Origin: Elusimicrobiota bacterium
GTDB lineage: Bacteria > Elusimicrobiota > Elusimicrobia > UBA1565 > UBA9628
Length of the DNA: 64,000 nt
Assembly (NCBI GenBank): GCA_028868375.1
Contig: JAGWUP010000007.1
Span: 100,950-164,949, forward strand
Direction: 5' to 3'
Of the stretch, positions 18,191-28,377 are shown piece by piece. How positions within the stretch are numbered: the stretch's first letter is position 1; the number at the start of each line of letters is the position of its first letter. The notes below the pieces were generated by a model. It was not told the origin of the DNA. It ran no database searches and saw only the letters and a list, made by a program, of their open reading frames with translations. Position numbers and translations under genes: made by a program.

Positions 18191-18397
18191 ATGGATGATG
18201 ATATAAAAAATAAGATTTATAATGATCCAGATTTTATAGCTATTAAAAGATTTGATTATTCAATAGAAGAATTTATTAAACGTTATTCTTCTGGGGCTCC
18301 AAATCATATTATAGCTCAAGCTTTAAACTTAACAGAAGAAGAATTTGAAAAAGAATTTGCTTTGCTATTAGAAAAACTAAAGACTTTAATGTCATAA
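18191..18397 (+). CDS. Unidentified small protein, HTH-like
   Basis: 68 aa starting directly after the previous stop. The segment YSSGAPNHIIAQALNLTEEE could fold as a helix-turn-helix, but it is too short to be sure. Four bases before the polymerase gene. Confidence 0.5.
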   Translation: MDDDIKNKIYNDPDFIAIKRFDYSIEEFIKRYSSGAPNHIIAQALNLTEEEFEKEFALLLEKLKTLMS

Positions 18398-18401
18398 TCA
18401 T

Positions 18402-21400
18402 ATGAAAATTAAAAATCCGCCATCATGCCATGTGCATCAAGGTAGTTTAGATACAGCTAGTTTGCCTAAAAACTTTTTAAAGAAAGAATTAGAATTAGAA
18501 ACCGGCTGTTTAGTAACTACTGATCATGGTGTCTTAAGTGCCTGTAGAACAGTATATGATTTGGCTAAGGCCAATAATTTAACGCCGATTCTTGGAATTG
18601 AGAGTTATATCCGTGATGATGAGTGTCCTATATTAAAACAATTCGGAATATCGAAAGATAAAGATGACACTTATTCAAATTATAATAAATATTACCATTT
18701 GACTATGCATTGCTTAAATCAGAAAGCCTATGAAAAACTTTCTACCGTTCTTTCCGATGCTTGGCTAAATAGAACTGAAAAGCACGGATCAGAACAAAAG
18801 CCTTTATTTTCTTGGAAAGAAATAGAGGAACTGGGTTCATATGATATAACGATGGGGTCTAGTTGTTTAATTGGAATTGTTGCTAGACATTTGATGAATG
18901 ACAGAGAAGATATAGCTGAAGCTCATTATCAAAAAATAAGATCATTAGCTAAATCAGAAAATTTTTATGTTGAATTATTTCCTAATATATGTGATAAAAA
19001 ATGGGAAGATGGAGTATTTATTGAATTAGAAAATGGAGAAAAGTTAAAATTTTATGAAGGCAAAACCTTAAAAACAGAAGATGGCGAAATTAAAGCAATA
19101 GATTTAGTCAAAGCTTTTAATAAAGGCAATGGGCATAGCTTTTTAAAAGGAATTAAAAACAGAAAATTATGGGAAAATAAAGAAGGAAAAATAGTAAGTG
19201 CAGTAAAAGTATCCGACTTTATGAATAACGAATGTTCTCCCAATTTCCCAAATGGAGACATACAATTATATGCGAATAAGTTTATTTTTAATCTGGCTAA
19301 GAAGTATAAGGATCCAATAATTTTTTCTGATGATTCACATTTTTCTTATCCTGATGAAAAGATAGTTCAAGACATAAAATTGACTAATGGTATAACAGGT
19401 CATTCATGGAAGTTTGCAGGAAGCTATCATAGAAAATCTGGGCAGGAAGCAAAGGAATATTTTGTTGATTATATGGGGCTTTCTCAAAGAGATTTTGAAG
19501 AATTAATACAAAATAGTATAGATTGGAGTTCTAGATTTAAGGATTTCAAATTTGATTATAAGCCATCTATTCCTGCTTCATTCTATCCTAAAGATGTTAT
19601 GGCTTATGCTGCAAAGATTATAGAAGATAATGGTAGGATGGATTGGAATAATCCAAAAATGGTAGAAAGATTAAAGTATGAAATAAATTTGTTTACTTCA
19701 AATGGAAAAATAGATTTGTTGCCATATTTTTTCCCTTGCCAAGAAGTTCTTAAATTATACGAAGATAATGAAGAATTGACCGCGCCAGGACGTGGTTCGG
19801 CTGGAGGAGTTTTATTGTGTTATTTGTTTGGAATAACTCATGTAAATCCTTTAAAACATAATTTATCAATAGACAGATTTTTGTCAAAAGACAGAATTGA
19901 AGATGGTAGACTTCCTGATATAGATATGGATTTCCCTAATAGAGATTTACTAGTTGGACCCAAGAAAGAATATTTAAAAGAGAGATTTGGAGAGTATTTT
20001 GCTCAAATATCTACTGATACTCAGATGAGAATAAGATCATCAATAAAAGATGTAAATAGAGCATTACACAATGGAGAAGTTGATAGTTATATAGAAAAAA
20101 TTACTGGAAAAATACCATATCCACCACAAGGCATATCAGATTATAATTATCTTTTTGGATATAAAGATTCTGATGGAAAAGAAATTAAGGGTATAATAGA
20201 TACTTGTGCTCCTCTTCAAGAATATATAAAAAAATATCCAGAAGAATTTGAAATTGTTGAGAAGTGTTTGCAAATTTGCAGATCAAAAGGTCGTCATGCA
20301 AGTGCATTTTTAGTGGCCGATAAACCAGTAAAAGAGTTCATTCCTTTAATGAAGGTTGGCGACGTTACTGTGACTCAGTATGCAATGGGAGACTGTGAAT
20401 CTAATGGTGGAATTAAATTAGATTTCCTTTGTGTAAATTCTTTGTCAGATGTTGGAGATTGCTTAAAACTTATAAGAAAAAAGAATGGAATAAGTAAAGA
20501 ATTTTTTACAAATGGTAAGAAAATTCCTTTAGTAAGGCTGATTCCTTTTAAAGATAAATTTTATGATATATGGGATTTGCCAGAGGATATGAATGTTTAT
20601 AGAACAATATGTGATGGGGACACGGAAACTGTTTTTCAATTGGATACTCCTTCTGCCAAAAGATGGTTAAAAGAATTTGATTTTGAAGTTGATGGAAAGC
20701 CTTCTATAAAATCTATAGAAGGTATTGCTGCTTTCAATGCACTTAATCGTCCTGGTCCGTTAGACTATTTTGCAAAGAATGAAAAAACTGGGAAGATGTA
20801 TAATATGTTGCAAGAATTTGCTTTCAGACTAAGAAATAGTGATTATAAAAGTGAAATTTCTCTATTGGATGATTTGATTCCTGAGACTAAAGGTGTATTG
20901 ATTTATCAGGAACAATTAATGAATATATATAAAGTTCTTACTGATTGTGATGCTAAGGAAGTTAATGATTTTAGGGTTAATATAGGTAAGAAGAAAATGG
21001 AAAAAGTCCTAAAGATGAAGCCTAAGTTTGTAGAGAGAGCTTCTGAAAAAATAGGAATTAAGCAAGCAAATAAAGTGTGGGACATGTTAGAAACTTTCGG
21101 TCAATACGGATTTTGTTCTGCACATTCGCACACATATTCCTATGTCTCATATGCCTGTGCTTTCCTTAAATATCACTATCCATTAGAATGGTGGTGTTCT
21201 GTTTTAAAGAACGCAAAAAAAGATGAAGTGTTAGATAAGTTTTGGCCTTATTGCAATGAATTAGTAGCTTTCCCTGATATAAACTTGTCTAAAGATGTTT
21301 TTGACATAGTAGGAGATAAAATACAAGCCCCAATAGATTTACTTATGGGCATAGGTCCACAAGCTCATAAAGAAATATGTGAAAATAGACCCTATAAAGA

Positions 21401-22076
21401 TATTGAAGATTTTTGTGCTAAGATAATAGCCAAGAAAGAAGTAGCTAGAAGCGCTCTGAATTCTGGTGTTGTGGATAAACTAATAATAAGTGGAGTAGCA
21501 GATTCTTTGTTCAAAGATAAAGATATGACTATTTCAGATAAATTTGCTTTATTTAATAAAACTATGGCTTCTTTGACTGGCAAAAAGAATATAGAACAGG
21601 TAGAATCCGATATTTTAAATATAAGCAAGACTAAATTATATCAATATAGAAAAAGTATATTACCTATATATTCTGAAGACTTAACTAAATATATATCAGA
21701 AAACAATCACAGTATAAATAATCTATTAAATGAATTAGATTTACCATTGTTAAATTCAAATCAATTTAAACAATTGATGAATGAGGAATTGGGTCCAACT
21801 AAAAGAATTTCTGTAGCAATAATAGCGTATGTGATTGAACACAGAAATTTTAAATTTGCTAATAAAACTATGGATGCAATTAGTTTGAAATTAGATATAG
21901 GTGGAAATATATACGAATTTGCTAAATGGCCAAGAAAAGACAATAGGATGTCTGGCGTACCAAAATCAGATCTTACAGGAAGTGTGATAATGGCAGTATT
22001 GAACAGGTGGAATATAGATAGACCATTTGTTTTAGAGAAAGTTTTTGTTATTGAAAAAGCATTAGAAAAGGAATAA
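18402..22076 (+). CDS. dnaE: DNA polymerase III alpha subunit, DnaE type
   Basis: 1224 aa. An N-terminal PHP-domain pattern (HVHQGSLDTA, VTTDHGVLSACR) is followed by the polymerase core: GRGSAGG near residue 464, catalytic LPDIDMDFP near 505, GIKLDFLCV near 671, and palm/fingers motifs such as NRPGPLDYF and QYGFCSAHSHTYSYV. This is family C, unlike the family B enzyme of T4, so the replisome here is mosaic. The phage DNA replicase by position and content. Seven CGG triplets, none in phase, although CGT is used for Arg in GRGSAGG. Confidence 0.93.
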   Translation: MKIKNPPSCHVHQGSLDTASLPKNFLKKELELETGCLVTTDHGVLSACRTVYDLAKANNLTPILGIESYIRDDECPILKQFGISKDKDDTYSNYNKYYHLTMHCLNQKAYEKLSTVLSDAWLNRTEKHGSEQKPLFSWKEIEELGSYDITMGSSCLIGIVARHLMNDREDIAEAHYQKIRSLAKSENFYVELFPNICDKKWEDGVFIELENGEKLKFYEGKTLKTEDGEIKAIDLVKAFNKGNGHSFLKGIKNRKLWENKEGKIVSAVKVSDFMNNECSPNFPNGDIQLYANKFIFNLAKKYKDPIIFSDDSHFSYPDEKIVQDIKLTNGITGHSWKFAGSYHRKSGQEAKEYFVDYMGLSQRDFEELIQNSIDWSSRFKDFKFDYKPSIPASFYPKDVMAYAAKIIEDNGRMDWNNPKMVERLKYEINLFTSNGKIDLLPYFFPCQEVLKLYEDNEELTAPGRGSAGGVLLCYLFGITHVNPLKHNLSIDRFLSKDRIEDGRLPDIDMDFPNRDLLVGPKKEYLKERFGEYFAQISTDTQMRIRSSIKDVNRALHNGEVDSYIEKITGKIPYPPQGISDYNYLFGYKDSDGKEIKGIIDTCAPLQEYIKKYPEEFEIVEKCLQICRSKGRHASAFLVADKPVKEFIPLMKVGDVTVTQYAMGDCESNGGIKLDFLCVNSLSDVGDCLKLIRKKNGISKEFFTNGKKIPLVRLIPFKDKFYDIWDLPEDMNVYRTICDGDTETVFQLDTPSAKRWLKEFDFEVDGKPSIKSIEGIAAFNALNRPGPLDYFAKNEKTGKMYNMLQEFAFRLRNSDYKSEISLLDDLIPETKGVLIYQEQLMNIYKVLTDCDAKEVNDFRVNIGKKKMEKVLKMKPKFVERASEKIGIKQANKVWDMLETFGQYGFCSAHSHTYSYVSYACAFLKYHYPLEWWCSVLKNAKKDEVLDKFWPYCNELVAFPDINLSKDVFDIVGDKIQAPIDLLMGIGPQAHKEICENRPYKDIEDFCAKIIAKKEVARSALNSGVVDKLIISGVADSLFKDKDMTISDKFALFNKTMASLTGKKNIEQVESDILNISKTKLYQYRKSILPIYSEDLTKYISENNHSINNLLNELDLPLLNSNQFKQLMNEELGPTKRISVAIIAYVIEHRNFKFANKTMDAISLKLDIGGNIYEFAKWPRKDNRMSGVPKSDLTGSVIMAVLNRWNIDRPFVLEKVFVIEKALEKE

Positions 22077-22079
22077 ATT

Positions 22080-22817
22080 ATGATTAATAAAGTTCTTAAA
22101 AGTATAGTTTCAGAATATTTTGAGCATAAGAAAATAGTAGAAAGAGATTTAACTGGATGGGACAAAATGACTATAAATGGTCAGCTTACTGCCCAAAGAG
22201 TATCCGGCGACAGAATGAATGCTCTGAGAAATGAATATGCAAGGGCTCTTAGACAAAATTCCGTATTTATTTTGACTTACGGAACTGCGCATCGCAGTGA
22301 ATTCTTAAAATTAGTAGATAGTGATAAATATCTCGTTTTTAATACAGATGCTCTATATTATAAACTTTCTGATCCTATTGATGCATCTTTAGATAGAAAA
22401 AGAGAATTTAATTCTCATTCAGTAATGCTTTTGATTGGAGAAATGGCTAGATTAGGAAAGGAATTAGACTTAGAATATGTAACTGAACCTAAAATAAAAT
22501 CAATTGAAGCATGTAAAGATAGGGACGAAGTATTTAAGTTGGTTAGAAAACTTGTAAAAGAATCTTCGTCTGAAACCTTGCAACTCGCCTATTTAGAAAA
22601 TCAGATTATTTCAAAATCTTTATCTGACAAGAGAACGGAAGATCTTAATCAAGTAGTAATTATGTGTAGCGATAAAGAAGAAGCGGATGCACTTTCTAAA
22701 TCTATTTCTAATAATTATGTAGTTTTAGATTTAGACAGCGAAACTGAAATATTTGATGCAAGACTAACAAACAAGATAACGAAGCAATTTACTAAGACTG
22801 TTTCACAGAAAGGATAA
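22080..22817 (+). CDS. Unidentified 245-aa protein
   Basis: Mixed alpha/beta, no signal peptide. VVIMCSDKEEADALSKSISNNYVVLDLD near the C-terminus looks like a nucleotide-fold strand-helix pattern but lacks a P-loop. It sits between DnaE and the ssDNA-binding protein, so a replication accessory role is plausible. Family not recognised. Confidence 0.6.
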   Translation: MINKVLKSIVSEYFEHKKIVERDLTGWDKMTINGQLTAQRVSGDRMNALRNEYARALRQNSVFILTYGTAHRSEFLKLVDSDKYLVFNTDALYYKLSDPIDASLDRKREFNSHSVMLLIGEMARLGKELDLEYVTEPKIKSIEACKDRDEVFKLVRKLVKESSSETLQLAYLENQIISKSLSDKRTEDLNQVVIMCSDKEEADALSKSISNNYVVLDLDSETEIFDARLTNKITKQFTKTVSQKG

Positions 22818-22822
22818 TAAAA

Positions 22823-23692
22823 ATGAATGAGTTTAACATAGGAACCCCGACAGACGATTTAGAGAGTAAAAAGAGAATTAAAAGAAATTTCTTTAATATT
22901 AAAGAAGGATCAAATGTATATAGAATACTTCCCCCGTTTAAAGATTTAGCCCAGGATGGAATCTGGTTTCAAAAGCAGGTAATTCACTGGGGTTATGAAG
23001 GGGCGGGAGGTATGCCTAGAAATTTTGCATGTTTAGGTTCTAGTTGTCCTGAATGCGTTTTCGTTGAAAAAACTAAAAAAGAACTAGAAACTGTAACTTC
23101 AGAAAAAGCTTCTGTTATGTTAAAAAGTTTTCTAGACGAGCATCATCTAGAAATTGTACATGTAATGAATGCCATGGATAGAGACGAAAAGATTGGTCTA
23201 CTAAAGATGAAGACCAGGCTGTGGCAAGATTTTGGCAGAGAACGTACAGAATTAAAAGCTTTCGGTATTCATCCAGCAGATGCTGAGCGTGGAGTTTGGA
23301 TGAATTTTGAAAAGACTGGCCAGGGTACTACTGCCCTATGGAAAGCTACCGCTGTAAGAGATAGCGTATTAGATAAGGGAGAAGTGGTTTCTAGGTTAAA
23401 GGTTTCGCCTCTTAGTAAAGAGACTCTAACTAGAATGCAAACAGAAGCATTTGAATTAAACAAAGTTGTAAGAAAACTGGATTTTGAACAAGTTCAAGGT
23501 TTAGTGGTCAGTTTGGTGGATTATCAGTCTGACCCAGAAGTAGTAGATGCAGTATTTAGTTCAGGAAGAGAAAATCCTATTCCATCTGCATCTTCTGGCT
23601 CTATTCCAGTTTCCAACCATGCAACCAACGAAGGCAGAACTTCGGCATCAATGTCGGATGAAGATTTTAAAAGAATATTTAAGAGAGGATAA
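22823..23692 (+). CDS. gp32-like single-stranded DNA-binding protein
   Basis: 289 aa. The early segment FFNIKEGSNVYRILPP followed by KQVIHWGYEGA is the hallmark start of T4 gp32-type proteins in many phages. CLGSSCPEC supplies clustered cysteines for a zinc site. The C-terminal tail is polar with MSDEDFKRIF, resembling the interaction tail. It would coat ssDNA and recruit UvsX, helicase and primase products, all encoded just downstream. A strong AAGGA precedes the ATG. Confidence 0.75.
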   Translation: MNEFNIGTPTDDLESKKRIKRNFFNIKEGSNVYRILPPFKDLAQDGIWFQKQVIHWGYEGAGGMPRNFACLGSSCPECVFVEKTKKELETVTSEKASVMLKSFLDEHHLEIVHVMNAMDRDEKIGLLKMKTRLWQDFGRERTELKAFGIHPADAERGVWMNFEKTGQGTTALWKATAVRDSVLDKGEVVSRLKVSPLSKETLTRMQTEAFELNKVVRKLDFEQVQGLVVSLVDYQSDPEVVDAVFSSGRENPIPSASSGSIPVSNHATNEGRTSASMSDEDFKRIFKRG

Positions 23693-23698
23693 ATAAAT

Positions 23699-24247
23699 AT
23701 GTTTATAGGAGATGGCAGTACTAAGCTTTCGTGCAAAAGGGCCTTGCCTGGTTTACCAAACTTAGAAATTAATATTACGGGTATTAATGCTGCTCTAAGT
23801 AGAGGTCCTGAAGTTAGTATTGCCACCCCTCCTAAAGCTCTTGAACTAGAAACTATTTTTAATTCAGCCATAGCAGAAGCATTAGAATTGAGAGCTGTTA
23901 TCAGATTTGAACATACACAGGCAATGAGAAGTGTAAACAACATACGTGCAAGGGTGATGTTAGAAAGAGTTGATTCTGTTTTAAAGAATAAAAGTTTATC
24001 CAGTACCGCTGATTATCGTAAAGCTGCACTAGAAGCAGACAGAGAATATCAAGATGCACTAGATGTTTCAGATGCTTTAAATGCTCTTTCTGAATTCATT
24101 GATGGGAAACTAGAAGCTTTAAAGAATTATTATTTTAATGCCAAAGATGTAATACGTTCATTTTCTTCTGAAAATGGAATTATGGGCAAAAGACAAGTTT
24201 CTGTTTCGTCTGAATGGCCAGACAGCAATCGTTTTATGGAGGAATAG
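23699..24247 (+). CDS. Possible UvsY-like recombination mediator
   Basis: 182 aa, mostly helical. The segment YRKAALEADREYQDALDVSD followed by ALNALSEFIDGKLEALKNYY resembles the helical core of UvsY-type mediators (repeated EYxxAL and leucine pattern before a region binding ssDNA). The gene lies between the ssDNA-binding protein and UvsX, where a mediator is expected. The sequence match is weak, so this is a context-led call. Confidence 0.4.
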   Translation: MFIGDGSTKLSCKRALPGLPNLEINITGINAALSRGPEVSIATPPKALELETIFNSAIAEALELRAVIRFEHTQAMRSVNNIRARVMLERVDSVLKNKSLSSTADYRKAALEADREYQDALDVSDALNALSEFIDGKLEALKNYYFNAKDVIRSFSSENGIMGKRQVSVSSEWPDSNRFMEE

Positions 24248-24589
24248 ATGGGTTCTTCTGGGTACAAGCCTTTTGAAAGTGATGATTCGGCGGATTTATT
24301 ATATAAATTTCAAGATTCTTTATGGAAAGTTCTTAGAGCAAAGAAATCTGATTTTATACAAATTAGAGGAAGTGTGGAGTTATTTATAGCATTGTCTAAA
24401 GGATTAAAATACTTAGAAGAAGATTATATGTTAGACGAAGAACTTTATAAGGCTTGTATAGAAAAATTGCATATAATCTTAAAAGACGAGGAATGGATAG
24501 ATAACTGGAATGATCCAAAAGAAATAAAATTAGACATTAGAAGACAAATAAGACTTTTAGAAAAATTAGGTGGATTAGAACATGAATAA
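24248..24589 (+). CDS. Unidentified 113-aa protein
   Basis: Acidic, helical protein preceded by GGAGG. The ORF directly upstream of uvsX overlaps it by eight bases. No domain recognised. Confidence 0.55.
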   Translation: MGSSGYKPFESDDSADLLYKFQDSLWKVLRAKKSDFIQIRGSVELFIALSKGLKYLEEDYMLDEELYKACIEKLHIILKDEEWIDNWNDPKEIKLDIRRQIRLLEKLGGLEHE

Positions 24590-25637
24590 ATGGTTAAGTA
24601 AATTAGAGAAACTAGATGGGGCAGTAAACTTAGATAAGGATCCTTTTTCAGATTGTATTAAGATGCCTACTCCTAGTTTGAGTTATATATTTGGTAAATC
24701 TAGAGGTTTGCCTAAAGGATTTAGTGCTACCTTTTTTGGTCCTCCCGGAGGAGGTAAAACTTTACTTACATATGCAATCATAGGACAATTACATAGAGAT
24801 GATCCAGAGGCCATAGTAGTTAAGTTTAATACAGAACTAAGAGAGCACGTTCAGTTGCCCAAAGAACAATATTCAATTTGGGGGATAGATCCAGAAAGAT
24901 ATATTGCTTATAATGTAAACACTCCTGATGGTATATTCGATAAGATAGAAAAAGAAATTAATTCTATGTGTGCCGATGGGGCTCCTATTAAACTCATTTC
25001 TATTGATAGTCTTAATAATATTCAAGGTCGTCGTTTTATGGATGCTGATACCATTATGACCCAACAAAGAGGGGACGAAGCTGCTACATTACAAGAAGGT
25101 TTCAAAAGACTATTGCCAGTCATAAGGAGATACAACATTGGACTTATTTGTACTAATCAAGTAAGGGCTGAGATGGATCCAGATTTAATTAGAAAAGGCA
25201 AAAAGGTAAGAATGGCAGCGGCATTCGCTGTCCAGCATTATGTTGAATACTGGATTTATGTAGATAAAAATAGAAATAAAGATGGGAAAACTGATGCAAT
25301 TGGTAATGAATTTATAGATACTGAAAGAAAAGATTTAGACGGCAAAGAAGAAAAGACTGGTTTTAAGATTAAATATAGAATGGAAAAATCTTCAATAGGA
25401 ATTGATGGAAGAGTTGGAGAATTAACTTTTGATTACAAAAATGGTATTATAAATACACATGAAGAGATATTTGGGTTAGCTGTTAATGTTGGTGTTATAA
25501 AGAGACCCAATAATGTAATGTATGAATTTGATGGTGACAGTTGGCGTGGAGAAGCCACTATGATTTCTGCCATTAAAGATAGCCCTGAATTATATAGTAA
25601 ACTTCAAAAAGCAATCTTTGAGTTAGATTCTAGATAA
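24582..25637 (+). CDS. uvsX: RecA/UvsX-like recombinase
   Basis: 351 aa. Walker A GPPGGGKT at residues 53-60, the Walker B-like LISIDSLNNI, and GLICTNQVRAEM (L2-adjacent motif) are visible. SFEEGF-type loop residues are replaced by EAATLQEGFKRLLP. The size is close to T4 UvsX (about 390) and bacterial RecA (about 350). It forms filaments on ssDNA coated by the gp32-like protein and drives strand exchange. Three CGG triplets, none in phase. Confidence 0.88.
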   Translation: MNKWLSKLEKLDGAVNLDKDPFSDCIKMPTPSLSYIFGKSRGLPKGFSATFFGPPGGGKTLLTYAIIGQLHRDDPEAIVVKFNTELREHVQLPKEQYSIWGIDPERYIAYNVNTPDGIFDKIEKEINSMCADGAPIKLISIDSLNNIQGRRFMDADTIMTQQRGDEAATLQEGFKRLLPVIRRYNIGLICTNQVRAEMDPDLIRKGKKVRMAAAFAVQHYVEYWIYVDKNRNKDGKTDAIGNEFIDTERKDLDGKEEKTGFKIKYRMEKSSIGIDGRVGELTFDYKNGIINTHEEIFGLAVNVGVIKRPNNVMYEFDGDSWRGEATMISAIKDSPELYSKLQKAIFELDSR

Positions 25638-25645
25638 GGATTTAT

Positions 25646-26170
25646 ATGGATATTGAAAAATTTAAAGAAGTAGCTGAAAAAATAAAAGATATAAAAGATA
25701 TTGAAGAATCTGTTCTTGAAGTTGAGAGTTTATATAAACAAATATTAAATAGTTTTTCTTCAAAAGCCAGAGCAATAATAGAAGATGAAAATAAACAAAT
25801 TAAATCTACATTGTTAAATGTAGTTTTGCCAAATGGTGATGTAAAAACATATGCTTGTCAGTTTTTTGCAGCAAATGTAGATGACACAAAGAAAGAAAAA
25901 TTAATATTTAAAGTTACTCAAGCTTTTAATGATTTATGCGATAGAGATATGGTTTTAGGAATTCTTGCTCCTCCTAGTTCGATAAAATTAGCAAATTATA
26001 ATGATGTTTTTCATCTTTTAAATCCTGATGTTGAACCATGGCCTCCTAGAACAGGAATATTTTTCTTTGTATTTTTAAATGACGATGGATTAATATATGC
26101 TAAAGAAAATTATTCTGATTTACTTACGGTAGAAGGTTCTATAGGAACACATATAGATTTCAATGGATAA
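25646..26170 (+). CDS. Unidentified 174-aa protein
   Basis: N-terminal helical part (EKIKDIKDIEESVLEVESLY), then a beta-rich domain. Preceded by AAGGA and overlapping the primase start by eight bases. No recognised family; context suggests the replisome operon. Confidence 0.6.
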   Translation: MDIEKFKEVAEKIKDIKDIEESVLEVESLYKQILNSFSSKARAIIEDENKQIKSTLLNVVLPNGDVKTYACQFFAANVDDTKKEKLIFKVTQAFNDLCDRDMVLGILAPPSSIKLANYNDVFHLLNPDVEPWPPRTGIFFFVFLNDDGLIYAKENYSDLLTVEGSIGTHIDFNG

Positions 26171-27155
26171 AGATAAATTAGAATCTTTTATAAAATCCAG
26201 TGGTTTAAAATATAAACAAAATCAAAATTCGTGGATATTTGATTGCCCTAAGTGTGGTAAGTCAGATAAATTATATATAAGAAAAAAGGATGGTTTAAGT
26301 ATTTGTTGGTATTGTGCTAGTTCTGACAATAAACTAGGCAAACCAGAATATGCTTTAGCTGAACTCCTAAGAACTTCTATAAAGATAGTTAAAGAAAGTT
26401 TATATGGAGACTTTAACTATAATTTTAGCGAAGCGTCTATTAAAATAGAAATAAAAGACTGGGGAGAAACAAAAGCTTCTATGGAAGTGGATACATCTAA
26501 TTTGCCATTAGTAGAATTTCCTTATTATATTTGTAAGCCAGATTCTGAAGAATTTAAACCAGCATTTGAATATTTATTAAATGACAGAGGCATAAATAGA
26601 GATTTAATAGATTTTTACGATATAAGATATGACACAAAACATAGTAGAATAGTATTTCCTATGTATATAGATGGATTATTGGTTGGCTGGACAGATAGAT
26701 ATATACACGACACCAGTTATAAAGATCAATATGGAGAAATACGTAAGGTACCAAAATCTTATCTAAATTTCAATAAAGGAAAATGTTTACTTTTCCAGGA
26801 TAAGCTAGAAGGTCAGAATCACGCAATATTGTGTGAAGGTCCGATTGATTGTATTAAAACACACTTATGTGGCGGAGGAGTAGCTAGTTTTGGTAAGAAT
26901 GTTAGCGATGATCAATTGCTTATTCTCATAAATAAGGGTATAAGAAAAATTTATCTAGGATTAGATTTAGATGCTTTTAAGTCAACCCAAAAAATTGTTG
27001 AATTTTTGTCTTTTTATGACGTAGAACTCTACCTATTAAAGCCGCCCAGCCATAGAGAAGATCTAGGAGATTGTACATTGGAAGAAGTTTATGAGCAGTT
27101 TAAAAAGGCTCCAAAAATTAGTAGAGCCAATATCTTCTACGAAGAAGAAGCATAG
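26163..27155 (+). CDS. DNA primase, DnaG/gp61-like
   Basis: 330 aa. N-terminal zinc ribbon with CPKC near residue 28 and CWYC near 50. The toprim domain has ILCEGPIDC near residue 222 (Glu) and KIYLGLDLDA near 262 (DxD). Together these are the synthesis core of DnaG-type primases, without a DnaB-binding C-terminal domain, as in gp61. It makes RNA primers for DnaE with the DnaB-like helicase at 28378. Its 3' end overlaps the converging gene at 27137. Confidence 0.85.
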   Translation: MDKDKLESFIKSSGLKYKQNQNSWIFDCPKCGKSDKLYIRKKDGLSICWYCASSDNKLGKPEYALAELLRTSIKIVKESLYGDFNYNFSEASIKIEIKDWGETKASMEVDTSNLPLVEFPYYICKPDSEEFKPAFEYLLNDRGINRDLIDFYDIRYDTKHSRIVFPMYIDGLLVGWTDRYIHDTSYKDQYGEIRKVPKSYLNFNKGKCLLFQDKLEGQNHAILCEGPIDCIKTHLCGGGVASFGKNVSDDQLLILINKGIRKIYLGLDLDAFKSTQKIVEFLSFYDVELYLLKPPSHREDLGDCTLEEVYEQFKKAPKISRANIFYEEEA

Positions 27156-28321
27156 AATTTATTGTATTTACTTTTACATGAGTTACAATAAGATTGCAAC
27201 CTGCACTCTTTAAAAGTCCCATCCTTATGTCTCATGGTCCTTATGCCGAATTTATTTTTTTGAACCAATTGATTGCATTTTGTGCATTCTACGAAGTCAT
27301 TTAAAGAATCATATAGTTTCTTTTTTTCTAATTCTATATTTTCTTTTTCTGATTCATTCAAAGGTCTTAGCCATTTATATTCATGCTTTTTTTGTCCAGA
27401 TGGACCTAGATCTTGAACTTTCACCTTTAATTCACCTTTATTTATTCTTTCTCTAATTTTATTTATGTCTGATTCTAATAATTTTATACCATTCATGTAT
27501 ATAGATGCTGAAATTAAACCAGATTTTTTAATCTTTAAAGTGTGTTCTTCATTAGTTTTAGTATCTATAAAAACAGATTCTTCATCTGTATATTCCTCGT
27601 CTTGTGAGTGTTTATAAATTAATTCTTCTGTTTCTAGATAATTTTTAACTTCATCTGAATGATCTTTAGACGAAACAACTATATCTGTATAAGCATTTTT
27701 ATGCTTTCTAAAAGTAGATTTACTCCACTCAGAATACCTTTGATTTAAGTATCTCCTTAGTATGGAAATATTTTTAACATCTTCTTTATTTTCGTATTCA
27801 TGCAAGAAACATGTCAAATGTATTAAACCTATAGTTAGGAAATCTCCTTCGTCAAATCCGACTTGGCTAGCCAACAATCTATATCTTCGATTTGCATTTC
27901 TTGCAGAATTTTTTATTATTGGTAAATATTCTTTAAGTTTGTCTTCTTTTGGATTTGGAGATCTTATGAATCTTCTAAGTCTTAAATATATGTCTTCATA
28001 ATTGTCTTTTATGTTATATCTTTTTTTGTCAGGCAAAGAAGACCTAAATAAGTTATCAATAGATCCTTTGCCTGTTGCGTTAAGTATATATTGAATGGAT
28101 TTTAATCTTTCATCAATATTTGGAGATGTAAGTTCTCTTGCATTTATATAAATGGAATTATTGTCTGATTTAGATTCAGACAGATAAATATTTATTTTAG
28201 TATTGTTTGATAATATAAAGGAATTTTCTTCAGAATTTTTCCATTCAATATTTAGGGTGTCTAACCAGGATGTTAGGATGTGGTTCGCTCTGGTAAGAAG
28301 GTTGTTGGGGTTAGGTGTCAT
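27137..28321 (-). CDS. Unidentified protein with sigma-region-2-like segment and HNH-type zinc module
   Basis: 394 aa, the only minus-strand gene inside the rightward replication block, between primase and helicase. The middle (LKEYLPIIKNSARNANRRYR followed by VGFDEGDFLTIGLIHLTCFL) loosely resembles sigma region 2. The C-terminus has CTKC and CNSCKSKYNKFY, the same zinc module (CxxC, then CxxCKSxYN) found in the HNH proteins at 34020 and 63334. It may be a mobile or regulatory insertion. No in-frame CGG (two CCG on the plus strand are out of phase). Function not established. Confidence 0.6.
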   Translation of the reverse strand: MTPNPNNLLTRANHILTSWLDTLNIEWKNSEENSFILSNNTKINIYLSESKSDNNSIYINARELTSPNIDERLKSIQYILNATGKGSIDNLFRSSLPDKKRYNIKDNYEDIYLRLRRFIRSPNPKEDKLKEYLPIIKNSARNANRRYRLLASQVGFDEGDFLTIGLIHLTCFLHEYENKEDVKNISILRRYLNQRYSEWSKSTFRKHKNAYTDIVVSSKDHSDEVKNYLETEELIYKHSQDEEYTDEESVFIDTKTNEEHTLKIKKSGLISASIYMNGIKLLESDINKIRERINKGELKVKVQDLGPSGQKKHEYKWLRPLNESEKENIELEKKKLYDSLNDFVECTKCNQLVQKNKFGIRTMRHKDGTFKECRLQSYCNSCKSKYNKFYASSS

Positions 28322-28377
28322 AGGAAGATCAATGTAACCATGCGTTAAGACTTGTCAAACGTCGAAGGAGTGAAGCT

